This document shows positions 54,244-62,941 of a stretch of 64,000 nt of DNA, one piece after another (within the stretch, counting starts at the first letter, position 1; the number at the start of each line of letters is the position of its first letter). The notes under the pieces were generated by a model, which worked only from the letters and a program-made list of their open reading frames with translations, did no database searches and had not been told where the DNA came from. A program made the translations under genes and the position numbers. The stretch comes from Microbacterium capsulatum (GTDB lineage Bacteria; Actinomycetota; Actinomycetes; Actinomycetales; Microbacteriaceae), in the NCBI RefSeq assembly GCF_030865425.1, contig NZ_JAVFCB010000001.1:421482-485481 (forward strand), read 5' to 3'.

Positions 54244-55256
54244 TCGACCGCGCGGTGACCTTCCTCGTCCCGGAGGGGATCGACGATCCCGCCCGGGTGA
54301 GCGGCGGCAATCTGTACGACCGGCGCATCCGCGACGGCCTCGGCGGACAGGGGTGGCGGGTCTCGACCGTCGAGGCGCCGGATGCCGCCGGCGCGACGTC
54401 GACGCTCCGGGGGCTGCCGGGGGGAGCCACGGTGCTCGTGGACGGGCTCGTCGGGCTGTGGGCGGCGGAGGGGATCGCGGCAGCCGCCGGGCGGCTGCGG
54501 ATCGTCGTACTGGCGCACATGGTCGCCGCGGCGTTCCCCGGGGCGACCGATGCGACGATGGCCGCCGAACGCCGGATGTTCGCTGCTGCCGACAGGGTCG
54601 TCGTGACGAGCTCGTGGACCGCGAAGGAACTCTCGCGGCGAGGTCTGGTGACATCCGAGCGGATCGCCGTCGCGGTGCCGGGAGTCGACGTCGCGGAGGC
54701 GCCGGGGGAGGGCCCGAAGAACCGCCTCGACCTGCTCTGCGTCGGCGTCGTCGCTCCGCACAAGGGTCAGGACGTGCTGCTGGACGCGCTCGCGCGGATC
54801 CCGGAGCAGGGCTGGACGTGCCGGATCGTCGGATCCTCCCGACCGTTCGGCGACTTCGCCTCCTCGGTCGCGCGCGACGCGCAGAGGTTCTCCGGGCGAG
54901 TGCGGATGACGGGCGTGCTCCACGGGCCGGAGCTCGCGGCGGAGTACCGGCGAGGCGCGCTGCTGGTCGCGCCGTCGCGCGTGGAGAGCTCGGGCATGGC
55001 GATCGCCGAGGCCCGGGGGCACGGCGTACCGGTCGTCGCCGCGGCGGTCGGCGGCATCCCGGACACGGTCGCCGGAGGAGGTGCCGTCCTGGTTCCGCCG
55101 GGCGATCCCGAGGCCCTCGCCGTCGCGCTCGGCGCGTGGATGACCGATCCCGCGCTGCGCACGCGACTGCGCACCGAGGTGCGCGCGGCCCGCGTCGGGC
55201 TGCCGACCTGGGCCGGCAGCGTGAGCGCGGTGGCCCGCGCCCTGGAGGCATCATGA
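54240..55256 (+). CDS. Glycosyltransferase family 4-type enzyme
   Basis: A 338-residue GT-B fold glycosyltransferase. N-terminal acceptor domain about 1-160; C-terminal donor domain begins at [25 protein letters not shown] (about 163-187) and carries the family signature [23 protein letters not shown] (about 245-267) with the conserved Glu residues. Donor sugar not inferable. GTG at 54240 overlaps the PTPS-like stop; ATG of the methyltransferase overlaps its stop. Cytosolic; a lipid or pterin-like acceptor would fit the neighbours. Confidence 0.87.
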   Translation: MIDRAVTFLVPEGIDDPARVSGGNLYDRRIRDGLGGQGWRVSTVEAPDAAGATSTLRGLPGGATVLVDGLVGLWAAEGIAAAAGRLRIVVLAHMVAAAFPGATDATMAAERRMFAAADRVVVTSSWTAKELSRRGLVTSERIAVAVPGVDVAEAPGEGPKNRLDLLCVGVVAPHKGQDVLLDALARIPEQGWTCRIVGSSRPFGDFASSVARDAQRFSGRVRMTGVLHGPELAAEYRRGALLVAPSRVESSGMAIAEARGHGVPVVAAAVGGIPDTVAGGGAVLVPPGDPEALAVALGAWMTDPALRTRLRTEVRAARVGLPTWAGSVSAVARALEAS

Positions 55257-56068
55257 GCGCCATCTCGACGGCGACGCCCGACTGGCTCGCGCTGCGGGCG
55301 GCCGCGGACGACACGGCGCGCGCGACGGAGCTCGCCTCGGTACTCGCTCGTCTGCTGCCTCCCGGGCCGGTCGTGCTGCACGATCTCGGGGCCGGCACGG
55401 GCGGCATGACCCGGTGGCTCGCCCCGCGCCTGCCCGGGCCGCAGCAGTGGGTGCTGCACGACGGCGATGCGGAGATCCTCGACCATCTCGACCTCGAGAC
55501 CGTCGCCGACGATGCCGGACGCCGGGTCGGCGTCTCCGTCGTCGTGGAGGATCTCGAGGATCTGTCGACGGGGGCGTTCGCGGGCGCATCCGCCGTGACC
55601 GGGTCCGCCCTGCTGGACGTCGTCACGCGCGAGGAGGCCGGGCGCATCGTGGCCGCGTGCCTCGAGGCGGGCGTTCCGGCGCTGTTCAGCCTCTCGGTGA
55701 CCGGCGTCGTGATCCTCGATCCGCCCGACGCCCTCGACGCCGCGATCGGGCGCGCCTTCAACGATCATCAGCGCCGGGACGCCGACGGCCGGCGGATGCT
55801 GGGACCCGACGCGGCTCCGCTCCTCATCCGGCTGTTCACCGGCGCCGGGTGGCGCGTGCGCTCGGCCTCGACGCCGTGGCATCTCGGCCCCGCCGACGCG
55901 GCGCTCACCGCCGCCTGGCTCGACGGCTGGGTCGGCGCCGCGCTCGAGCAGCGCCCCGAGTTCGAGCCGGCGGCCGAGGACTACCTCGCCCGCCGTCGCG
56001 TTCAGCTCGCGGCCGGAGCGCTGCACGTCACCGTCTCGCACCAGGATGTGCTGGCATGGCCGCGCTGA
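55253..56068 (+). CDS. SAM-dependent methyltransferase
   Basis: A 271-residue class I methyltransferase. The SAM-binding motif I is VVLHDLGAGTGGMTRWLAPRL (about 41-61), motif II near VLHDGDAEILDHL, and motif post-I/III VTGSALLDVVTREE. Catalytic target unknown. Overlaps the membrane-protein gene by 13 bases. Confidence 0.85.
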   Translation: MSAISTATPDWLALRAAADDTARATELASVLARLLPPGPVVLHDLGAGTGGMTRWLAPRLPGPQQWVLHDGDAEILDHLDLETVADDAGRRVGVSVVVEDLEDLSTGAFAGASAVTGSALLDVVTREEAGRIVAACLEAGVPALFSLSVTGVVILDPPDALDAAIGRAFNDHQRRDADGRRMLGPDAAPLLIRLFTGAGWRVRSASTPWHLGPADAALTAAWLDGWVGAALEQRPEFEPAAEDYLARRRVQLAAGALHVTVSHQDVLAWPR

Positions 56069-57024
56069 ATCCCGTCTCGGAGCGCCACGCGGCAGGGCGG
56101 ATCGCCACGACGGCGGATCCGGCGAGCGCTCGGCGCCGGATCCGCCTCGTCGTCCGCCTCGCCGCCGGGGGAGCGATCGTCGTCGCGACGGCCCTGGTCG
56201 TCGGGTTCGGCCCGTTCCTGCGCGGGATCGCCGCGATCTCGCCGCCGTCGATCCTCGCCGCCCTGATCCTCTCGGCGATCGCGACCGCGGCGGCGGCGTG
56301 GCGCTGGCGGACGGTCGCCACCGGGTACGGACTGCCGCTCACCCGGCACGCCGCTTTCGCCGCCTGCTACCGGTCCCAGTTCCTCAACGCCGTGCTGCCC
56401 GCCGGGATCCTCGGCGATGTCCACCGCGCGTGGGCGCACGGACAGGCCCACGCACGCCTCGGCGCTGCCGCCCGCGCGGTCGTCGTCGAGCGGGCACTCG
56501 GGCAGGTGGTCCAGATCGCACTGACGCTGGCGGTCCTGCTGCCGCTCGGGCTCGGCTCGCCGCTGGAACCCGTCGTGTGGGGCGCGGGCGCGCTCACAGC
56601 CCTCCTCGCAGCCGCTGTCGCGATCGCTGCGATCCTGCCGCGCCCGCGCCGGCTGCTGCAGCGGGAGTACGCCCTGCTGCGCCCCGTCCTGGCTCGACCC
56701 GGGGCGCTGCTCGCGATCGTTCTGACGTCGATCGTCGTCGTCGCGGCGCACGTCACGCTGTTCGTCGTGGCCGGTCTGGCCGTCGGACTGCCCCTCCGCA
56801 GTGGACTCGCGGCCGCGGGGCTCGTCGTGCTCGCGGCATCCGCGATCCCGGTCAACGTCGGCGGCTGGGGCCCGCGGGAAGCGGCGGCGGGTGCGGCGTT
56901 CGGGCTCGTCGGTCTCGGCGCTGCGGCGGGCGTGGCCACGTCGACGGCGTTCGGCGTGCTGGCGCTCGTCGCCGTCGCGCCCGGGGCGGTCGTGCTGCTC
57001 GCCGGATGGAGGAGGAGACCATGA
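56056..57024 (+). CDS. Lysylphosphatidylglycerol synthase-type integral membrane protein (UPF0104)
   Basis: A 322-residue membrane protein with about eight segments, of the UPF0104/AglD family related to the flippase domain of MprF. Conserved SQFLNAVLPAGILGDVHRAW (about 110-129) and IPVNVGGWGPREAAAGAAFG (about 267-286) are the family marks. No lysyl-transferase domain is attached. Probably moves a glycolipid or lipid intermediate across the membrane. Overlaps both neighbours. Confidence 0.85.
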   Translation: MAALNPVSERHAAGRIATTADPASARRRIRLVVRLAAGGAIVVATALVVGFGPFLRGIAAISPPSILAALILSAIATAAAAWRWRTVATGYGLPLTRHAAFAACYRSQFLNAVLPAGILGDVHRAWAHGQAHARLGAAARAVVVERALGQVVQIALTLAVLLPLGLGSPLEPVVWGAGALTALLAAAVAIAAILPRPRRLLQREYALLRPVLARPGALLAIVLTSIVVVAAHVTLFVVAGLAVGLPLRSGLAAAGLVVLAASAIPVNVGGWGPREAAAGAAFGLVGLGAAAGVATSTAFGVLALVAVAPGAVVLLAGWRRRP

Positions 57025-57773
57025 ACGAGCGTCCCTATGTGACCCTCAGCTGCGCGATGTCGATCGACGGCTACCTCGACGGGTCCGCACCGCGGCGTCT
57101 CGCGATGTCGAACGCCGCCGACTTCGACCGGGTCGACGAGGTGCGCTCCCGCAGCGACGCGATCATGGTCGGCGCGTCGACGGTGCGGCGGGACAATCCC
57201 CGCCTGCTCGTGCGCGACGCCGTGCGCCGGGCGCGCCGTCTGTCGTACGGCCGCCCCGAGTCGCCGACGAAGGTGACCGTGACCGCGTCGGGCGATCTGT
57301 CGCCGGATGCGGCGTTCTTCACGGCCGGCGATTCACCGCGGCTCGTCTACTGCCCGTCCGAGGGCGTCCGCGGCCTGCGCGCCCGGCTCGGCGAGCGCGC
57401 CACGGTCGTGGGGCTCGGCGAGCATGTCACGATGGCCGCCCTGCTGCAGGATCTCGGCGAACGGCGGGGCGTCCGCCGACTCATGGTCGAAGGCGGTGGC
57501 CGCGTGCTCACCCAGTTCCTCGAGGCGGATCTCGTCGACGAGCTGCAGCTCGTGATCGCGCCGTTCTTCGTCGGCGAGCCCCGGGCACCTCGTGCCGTCG
57601 GGGCGGGTCGGTTCCCCTGGACCGCTTCGCGCCGGGCGCGCCTGGCCGGCACCCAGCAGATCGGGGACGTCGTGCTGCTCCGCTACGCCCTCTCCGACCG
57701 CTGCGACAGTCCTGCGGATCACTGCGACGTGCTCGACAGCGGCGCCGCCGCGGTCACCGCCGACAGGTCGTGA
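57021..57773 (+). CDS. RibD C-terminal / dihydrofolate reductase-fold reductase
   Basis: A 250-residue NADPH-dependent reductase of the RibD C-terminal family. Motifs: LSCAMSIDGYLDG (about 9-21), SDAIMVGASTVRRDNPRLLVR (about 46-66) and MVEGGGRVLTQFLEADLVDELQLVI (about 155-179). RibD-like reductases act on pyrimidine or pterin precursors, in line with the PTPS-like gene in the operon. ATG overlaps the upstream stop after GGAGGAGACC; stop overlaps the next GTG. Confidence 0.86.
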   Translation: MNERPYVTLSCAMSIDGYLDGSAPRRLAMSNAADFDRVDEVRSRSDAIMVGASTVRRDNPRLLVRDAVRRARRLSYGRPESPTKVTVTASGDLSPDAAFFTAGDSPRLVYCPSEGVRGLRARLGERATVVGLGEHVTMAALLQDLGERRGVRRLMVEGGGRVLTQFLEADLVDELQLVIAPFFVGEPRAPRAVGAGRFPWTASRRARLAGTQQIGDVVLLRYALSDRCDSPADHCDVLDSGAAAVTADRS

Positions 57774-59440
57774 CCATGCCGCGCCGGAATGGGGTCGCGA
57801 TGGGTGCGCCCGCCGTCCCGTCATCGCGCCGGGGCGGTGCCGTCGCGACGGCCGGTGCGATCGTGGCGCTCGTCGTGCTTCCGCTCGCGCCGGGGCTGCT
57901 CGCGTCGGAGCGCCTCCCCACCGGGCCGGCAGCGCTTCTCGGGATCCCGGTCGAGTCCCTCCTGATCCTGTTGCTGCTCGTGATCGCCCCGTGGCGGATC
58001 CCGCGCCGCGTGCTGGCCGGGCTGTTCGGCCTGTTCGTCACCGGAGCACTGCTCCTCGCCGGAATCGATCACGGCTTCCGGGCCGCCGTCGGTGCCCCGT
58101 TCGCCCTCTCGGACTGGTCGCAGCTCGGCGCGGCTTACGGCGTCCTGGTCGACTCGCTCGGCGCGTTCCTCGCCGGCCTGCTCCTCGTCGCGCTCATCGG
58201 CGGGATCCTGGCGTGCACGGTGGTGCTCGCCTGGGCGGCGCTGCGTGTCGCCGACGTCGTGTGCAGGCGCGCCGCCGGGCGGATCGTGCTCGCCGCGGCG
58301 ACCGCGGTGTGGCTGGTCTCCGCACTCGTCGCGCCGTTGCGGGTCGGGGATCCGATCGCCGCCGCGGCCTCGATCGGATCCGTGGGATCCGCGGTGGCGC
58401 GCACCGAGACGGTGCTCGGGGCGCAGCCGACCATCGCGCGGGAGATCGCCCGCGATCCGTTCGCCGGCGTTCCCGCCGATCGGCTGCTCACGGGTCTGCG
58501 CGGCAAGGACGTCATCATCGCGTTCGTCGAGAGCTATGGTCGCGTCGCACTCGAGGGGGACGGCATCGAGGGCGGCGTCACCGGGGTGCTCCAGGCGGGC
58601 GACGCCTCCCTCGCCGCCGAGGGATACTCGGCCCGCAGTGCCTGGCTCACGTCGCCCACGTTCGGCGGGCTCAGCTGGCTCGCCCACGCGACGCTGCAGA
58701 CAGGCGTGTGGGCGCCCACGCAGTCGGCGTACAACCAGATCGTCGCGAGCAACCGCCTGTCCCTGGCGCTCGCCTTCGGGCGCGCGGGCTGGCGCACCGT
58801 CTCGGACGTGCCGTCCGACAACCAGCGCTGGGGCGTCGGCCGGTCCTTCTACCACTACGGCAGTCTGCTCGACGCCACGAACGTCGGCTATCGCGGCCCG
58901 GCCTTCGGGTACGCGCTCATCCCCGATCAGTACACCCTCAAGCACTTCGCCGACACCCAACTCACCGGACCGCACACGCCCGTCATGGCCGAGATCGACC
59001 TCGCGTCCTCGCACACGCCGTGGACGCCGCTGTCGCAGCTCGTGCCCTGGGACAAGATCGGCGACGGGTCGATCTACGACCCGCAGCCGGCGCTCAGCCC
59101 GTCGGCGACGACGGTGTGGCAGAACCCGCAGACGGTGCAGCGGTTCTACGGTCAGTCGGTGCAGTACTCGCTGGGCTCGCTGTTCTCGTTCCTGCAGAAC
59201 GTCGACGATCCGAATCTGGTCGTCATCGTGCTCGGCGACCACCAGCCGGCGGAGATCGTCAGCGGTTCCGGCGCCTCCCACGACGTCCCGATCAGCATCA
59301 TCGCGCGCGACCCGGCCGTTCTCGCCGCGACAACCGACTGGAACTGGTCGCCCGGCCTGCAGCCTGGCGACACGTCCCCGGTCTGGCCGATGGACGCGTT
59401 CCGGGACCGCCTGCTGACGGCGTTCAGCCCGACGCCCTGA
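57770..59440 (+). CDS. Sulfatase-like membrane phosphotransferase/hydrolase
   Basis: A 556-residue protein with four or five N-terminal membrane segments (about 25-190) and an extracellular alkaline phosphatase-superfamily domain. The metal-binding start is DVIIAFVESYGRVALEG (Glu, about 244-260); SPTFGGLSWLAHATLQTG holds the likely nucleophile region; SSHTPWTPL and VVIVLGDHQPAEI (about 486-498) supply metal ligands. The architecture resembles LtaS/EptA-type enzymes that transfer phospho-groups to surface lipids or glycans. Last gene of the operon, coupled by GTGA. Confidence 0.86.
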   Translation: MTMPRRNGVAMGAPAVPSSRRGGAVATAGAIVALVVLPLAPGLLASERLPTGPAALLGIPVESLLILLLLVIAPWRIPRRVLAGLFGLFVTGALLLAGIDHGFRAAVGAPFALSDWSQLGAAYGVLVDSLGAFLAGLLLVALIGGILACTVVLAWAALRVADVVCRRAAGRIVLAAATAVWLVSALVAPLRVGDPIAAAASIGSVGSAVARTETVLGAQPTIAREIARDPFAGVPADRLLTGLRGKDVIIAFVESYGRVALEGDGIEGGVTGVLQAGDASLAAEGYSARSAWLTSPTFGGLSWLAHATLQTGVWAPTQSAYNQIVASNRLSLALAFGRAGWRTVSDVPSDNQRWGVGRSFYHYGSLLDATNVGYRGPAFGYALIPDQYTLKHFADTQLTGPHTPVMAEIDLASSHTPWTPLSQLVPWDKIGDGSIYDPQPALSPSATTVWQNPQTVQRFYGQSVQYSLGSLFSFLQNVDDPNLVVIVLGDHQPAEIVSGSGASHDVPISIIARDPAVLAATTDWNWSPGLQPGDTSPVWPMDAFRDRLLTAFSPTP

Positions 59441-59472
59441 CGGCGTCGGCACCCGCCCCGATGGGAAGAACG

Positions 59473-60066
59473 CTATCCCTGACCTGGCGCGCCGTACTGG
59501 CCGCCGCCCGGTAGGGGAGGGCCGGAGGCCGTGGAGGTCTGCGCGGCGATCTCGGCACGCACAGCGACGCCATCCGGCAGCTTCTCGACGGTGAAGACGA
59601 TCCCCTGCTGCGCACCCTGCGCAGGGATGTAGCCCACCGTCACCGACGTGATCCTCGGGTCGTCCGCCACGGCCGAGTGCCTGGTCGTGATGAGCCTGCC
59701 GGTCGGGTGCTCCCTAAGCCAGTTCGCGGCCTCGGGCACGCCCATCCCCGGAATCCTCCAATACGCGTGCAACTCTGCGACCGGACCGCAAGGCCAGCCC
59801 GTGAAGGAGCCGAAGGACGTGACGCCCGCGTCGGCCTGCGCCGCGCCCGGCGGCAACGATGCCTCGGCCAGCCAGGCGCGCGCTTGTGCCTGCGCCTGCG
59901 CATCCGTGCTCCCCGACGTCACGACGGCCGACGGCGACTCGCTGACCACAGGGGTGGGAACGACCGACGGTGGCGGCGCCGCGCCCACGCCGCTCTTCGG
60001 GGTTGCGCACCCTGCCAGAGCGAGCGTCAAGACGGAGGCCAGGATCAGGGAGGAGCGCAGCCGCAT
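59473..60066 (-). CDS. Small secreted lipoprotein of unknown function
   Basis: A 197-residue lipoprotein: signal peptide MRLRSSLILASVLTLALAGC with lipobox LALAGC (Cys20), a Pro/Ser/Thr linker and a small domain with a single later Cys (in GWPCGPVAELHAYW). No family recognised. Start ATG 60066 fits the signal peptide; the longer frame upstream has no signal and overlaps nothing conserved. Convergent with the sulfatase gene. Confidence 0.82.
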   Translation of the reverse strand: MRLRSSLILASVLTLALAGCATPKSGVGAAPPPSVVPTPVVSESPSAVVTSGSTDAQAQAQARAWLAEASLPPGAAQADAGVTSFGSFTGWPCGPVAELHAYWRIPGMGVPEAANWLREHPTGRLITTRHSAVADDPRITSVTVGYIPAQGAQQGIVFTVEKLPDGVAVRAEIAAQTSTASGPPLPGGGQYGAPGQG

Positions 60067-60210
60067 GCGTGCATCGCAGACGTCGGCCGCGGTCCCGCCG
60101 GGGCGACACTTCGGGAGGGATGGCCGCTCTCGGCGCGCTCGCCACGACCCGCTGTTCCAGCGAACGCCTCCGCGCACACGATGCACACGCACGAGGCCTG
60201 AGCGGGCAAC

Positions 60211-60250
60211 GAAAAAGACCCGGAATCCGCGACTTCCGCGTGATTCCGGG
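60211..60250 (-). terminator. Terminator after tRNA-Val(CAC)
   Basis: On the minus strand a stem CCCGGAATC / GATTCCGGG with an inner CGCG/CGCG pair, followed by CTTTTTC, directly downstream of the tRNA. Confidence 0.9.
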
Positions 60251-60261
60251 CCTCTTGCCTG

Positions 60262-60334
60262 TGGGCGATGCCGGACTCGAACCGACGACCTCTTCCGTGT
60301 GAAGGAAGCGCGCTACCAACTGCGCCAATCGCCC
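60262..60334 (-). tRNA. tRNA-Val, anticodon CAC
   Basis: A 73-base cloverleaf on the minus strand. Acceptor stem GGGCGAT / ATCGCCC plus discriminator A, anticodon arm CTTCC-TTCACAC-GGAAG with CAC at positions 34-36, T-arm GTCGG-TTCGAGT-CCGGC. CCA is not encoded. Reads GUG codons. Confidence 0.95.
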
Positions 60335-60501
60335 ATGTGTAGTTTTTCGTGCGCTGGGCACAGGTAAAGAGCATACCGGATCCCCGGAGGAGCCGACGAC
60401 CGCCCTCGCTCCCGGGCGTGGCGCGATCCGCGGCGCAGGGGAGCGGTCATCCCCGTTCTCGCGCGGAATCCCGGGGGACACGCCCGAGAACGGGCCCCGG
60501 T

Positions 60502-60530
60502 TTGGCAGAGGCTCGAACCTGGGCTAATGT
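60502..60530 (+). promoter_or_regulatory. Promoter of the tRNA-Gly-Cys-Val operon
   Basis: TTGGCA (60502-60507) and TAATGT (60525-60530) separated by exactly 17 bases, a good SigA-type promoter, 38 bases before tRNA-Gly. Confidence 0.8.
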
Positions 60531-60567
60531 ATTTCAAGTGCCCGGGACACCGGGAAGAACACGAAAT

Positions 60568-60640
60568 GCGGATGTAGCGCAGTTGGTAGCGCACAACCTT
60601 GCCAAGGTTGGGGTCGCGAGTTCGAGTCTCGTCATCCGCT
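60568..60640 (+). tRNA. tRNA-Gly, anticodon GCC
   Basis: A 73-base cloverleaf: acceptor GCGGATG / CATCCGC with discriminator T, anticodon arm CAACC-TTGCCAA-GGTTG giving GCC, T-arm GCGAG-TTCGAGT-CTCGT. No encoded CCA. Reads GGC and GGU codons. Confidence 0.96.
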
Positions 60641-60674
60641 CGAGTGCAGGAGCCCCTTCGGGGGCTTCGGCATG

Positions 60675-60690
60675 TGGGTTCGAATCCACC
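60675..60690 (+). other. Possible tRNA T-arm remnant
   Basis: GTGGGTTCGAATCCAC between tRNA-Gly and tRNA-Cys has the shape of a tRNA T-arm, but no acceptor or anticodon arm accompanies it. A GGAGCCCCTTCGGGGGCTTC hairpin sits just before. Might be the relic of a lost tRNA gene. Confidence 0.35.
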
Positions 60691-60695
60691 TCCTG

Positions 60696-60766
60696 GTGGC
60701 GTGGCCGAGCGGCTAGGCACCGGCCTGCAAAGCCGTTTACACGGGTTCGAATCCCGTCGCCACCTC
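60696..60766 (+). tRNA. tRNA-Cys, anticodon GCA
   Basis: A 71-base cloverleaf: acceptor GGTGGCG / CGCCACC with discriminator T, anticodon loop CTGCAAA giving GCA, T-arm ACGGG-TTCGAAT-CCCGT. The short length is normal for bacterial tRNA-Cys. Confidence 0.96.
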
Positions 60767-60792
60767 TCTGCACAACTGAATAGCCCGAACGG

Positions 60793-60864
60793 GCGCGATT
60801 GGCGCAGCGGTAGCGCGCTTCCCTGACACGGAAGAGGTCACTGGTTCGATCCCAGTATCGCGCA
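60793..60864 (+). tRNA. tRNA-Val, anticodon GAC
   Basis: A 72-base cloverleaf: acceptor GCGCGAT / ATCGCGC with discriminator A, anticodon arm CTTCC-CTGACAC-GGAAG giving GAC, T-arm ACTGG-TTCGATC-CCAGT. Reads GUC and GUU codons. Confidence 0.96.
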
Positions 60865-60872
60865 CAACAGAA

Positions 60873-60895
60873 ACCCCCGGTGAGCCGGGGGTTTT
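60873..60895 (+). terminator. Terminator of the tRNA operon
   Basis: ACCCCCGG-TGAG-CCGGGGGT followed by TTTTGTC, a strong intrinsic terminator 8 bases after tRNA-Val(GAC). Confidence 0.95.
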
Positions 60896-61047
60896 GTCGT
60901 ATCCGGCGAGATTCCGCGCCGACCGCGCGCACCGGGCGGGACCGCGGTATCCTGCGGCCGGGAGGCGATCCGTCACTGTCCTCTGGCGCGTCGCCCGCCC
61001 GGCGTGCTTGGCTGGCCTAGGGGAGTTCATTCGAGAGAGTGACGACG

Positions 61048-62235
61048 ATGGCGCAGGCACCGGCAGGGCATCGGGTGGTCGTTTTCCTTCAGGAGAACAA
61101 GACCACGGACTTCTATTTCCCGACGATGGCGGCGTGGGGAGCGGCCGTGGCGAACCACGGCAGCCTCCTCGCGGCTCCGCCGAACTTCGACCAGCCGCAC
61201 GATCGCAACGCGTGGGTGCACTTCGCGATGGGGGACTACCCGGCACTCGCGGCGCAGGTCGACAACGACACCGTGATCCCGTACTACAGCTGGCTGGCCA
61301 AGCAGTTCGTCTTCAGCGACCACCACTTCGGATCCGGATCCAACTCCACACCCGGGCACATGCTCGCGGTCGGCGGCCAGATGCCGACCATGAAGAACCC
61401 GCCGTTCGTCGGCGCGCATCCGGTGTGGGACCTCCCGTCGATCTTCTCCGTCGCCGAGGCGGCGGGCGTGTCCTGGGGTGCGTTCCCCGACCAGAGCGGC
61501 TATCCGACCAAGTTCTACAAGACCCTGAACGAGACGCCGGGATCCGCGAACGTGCACCCGCCGAAGGACTTCATCCCGATGGCGAAGGCGGGCGACCTGC
61601 CGCAGGTCTGCTACGTGTGGAGCCCCGCCGGCTTCGACGAGCACCCCCCGATGACGAGCAACCCGGCCTACGTGACGAACGGTCAGAACCTCGTCTGGGA
61701 CCGTGTGCAGGCGGTGATCGACGGCGGCGGGTGGGAGCAGACGACGTTCATCCTCACCTGGGACGACTGGGGCGGCTACGCCGACTCGGTGCCGACGCCC
61801 GACATCGAGACGGTCCCGGACGCGCTGCACCCGAACGGGTTCCAGGCGATCGGCGGATCCCGGATCCCGCTGCTCATGTTCGGTGGGATGGTGCCGCAGC
61901 GCATCGACCCCGAATGGCACTCGCACGCGTCGATCCCGAAGACGATCATGGACCTGCTCGGGCTGCCGGCGATGGGTGTCCCGCGGGTCGACACCGCTCC
62001 GTCGCTCGCGCACCTGGTCGACCCGAGCCTCACCCGCCCGGCCCCTCCGCAGCCCGGGACGACGATCGTGCAGCCGACACCACCGCAGCCCGCCCCGGCG
62101 CCCGTGGCACCGCAGCCGTGGAACGGTCCGGTCGGCGCGGCGATGCCTGCGCTCGTCACGCGGGACGGCAGCGTCCTGCCCGCTCCGACGGACGGACTCG
62201 TCCGGCCGCATCCGCCGAAGCCGCCGCACCTCTGA
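61048..62235 (+). CDS. Phospholipase C / acid phosphatase-type phosphoesterase
   Basis: A 395-residue protein of the phosphoesterase (AcpA/PLC) family. Start motif VVVFLQENKTTDFYFPTMAA (about 11-30; the usual form is QENRSFDHYFGT), HHFGSGSNSTPGHML (about 93-107), and WDDWGGYADSVPTPD near residue 240 (usual DEHGGFYDHVPPP). The last 75 residues are a Pro-rich tail. No signal peptide or Tat motif precedes the domain, unlike most PLC enzymes, so it may be cytosolic or the true start may differ. GTG at 61039 is an alternative start. Confidence 0.82.
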   Translation: MAQAPAGHRVVVFLQENKTTDFYFPTMAAWGAAVANHGSLLAAPPNFDQPHDRNAWVHFAMGDYPALAAQVDNDTVIPYYSWLAKQFVFSDHHFGSGSNSTPGHMLAVGGQMPTMKNPPFVGAHPVWDLPSIFSVAEAAGVSWGAFPDQSGYPTKFYKTLNETPGSANVHPPKDFIPMAKAGDLPQVCYVWSPAGFDEHPPMTSNPAYVTNGQNLVWDRVQAVIDGGGWEQTTFILTWDDWGGYADSVPTPDIETVPDALHPNGFQAIGGSRIPLLMFGGMVPQRIDPEWHSHASIPKTIMDLLGLPAMGVPRVDTAPSLAHLVDPSLTRPAPPQPGTTIVQPTPPQPAPAPVAPQPWNGPVGAAMPALVTRDGSVLPAPTDGLVRPHPPKPPHL

Positions 62236-62292
62236 CGATCCGATGCGGGCCGGCGGCTGGAACGACCGGGCGAGGCGTGCGAGCCTGGAGCG

Positions 62293-62901
62293 ATGAGGAG
62301 GAATCTGCGGCTCCTGGCGATGCTGCCCGTCGCGGCGGCGGGTGCGTTCCTGCTCTGGGGCGAGGTCATCAGTGCTCGGGCGAGCACACGCGGTCTTCCT
62401 GAAGGACGCTCCGGTGCACGACGGACAGTGCTGGTGCTCGGCTTCGGCAACCGCACCGACCGTGCGAACGCGGTGAACCGCTACCGCGTCCGTGCCGCGC
62501 TGCGCACCCTGCGCGGGACGGCGGACGTGCTCATCGTCTCGGGCGGATCCGTGCGCGGACCGGTGCCCGAAGGGCAGGTCCTCGCGGCCTACGCCCGGCA
62601 CCGCGGCTTCACCGGGACGCTCCTGATCGAGACCGAGAGCCGGTCGACCGCGGAGAACATCCGCAACACGATCCCGCTCCTCGAGGGCGCCGAGGAGATC
62701 GCCATCGTGTCGAACTCGCTGCACGCGGAGAAGGCCCGTGGTCTGCTGCGGCGAGAGCGTGCGGACCTCGCCGCGCGCCTGATCCGCGCGGACGAGTACC
62801 GTTTCGGCGAGGTGCCCGTGATCAAGGCGCTGGCCGCCGCCATCGCACTCGTGGAACGGCGCCGGAGCCGCGCCGACGGGACGGTCCTCGACCCGCGCTA
62901 G
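62293..62901 (+). CDS. YdcF/SanA family protein (DUF218)
   Basis: A 202-residue protein with an N-terminal hydrophobic anchor (about 5-22, LRLLAMLPVAAAGAFLLW) and a DUF218 domain: VLVLGFGNRTDRANAVNRYR (about 46-65), VLIVSGGSVRGPVPEGQVLA, ETESRSTAENIRNTIPLLEG (about 116-135) and AIVSNSLHAEKAR. Homologues (SanA, ElyC, YdcF) act in envelope integrity; activity unknown. ATG at 62293 with a weak GGAGCG upstream. Confidence 0.88.
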   Translation: MRRNLRLLAMLPVAAAGAFLLWGEVISARASTRGLPEGRSGARRTVLVLGFGNRTDRANAVNRYRVRAALRTLRGTADVLIVSGGSVRGPVPEGQVLAAYARHRGFTGTLLIETESRSTAENIRNTIPLLEGAEEIAIVSNSLHAEKARGLLRRERADLAARLIRADEYRFGEVPVIKALAAAIALVERRRSRADGTVLDPR

Positions 62902-62941
62902 GTTGGACGCTGCACGATTCCCGACGCGGATGGGGAGCGCC

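Noticed and set aside
60045..60932. Several open frames across the tRNA cluster
   Set aside because: They overlap four well-formed tRNAs and terminators and have no homology or ribosome-binding sites.
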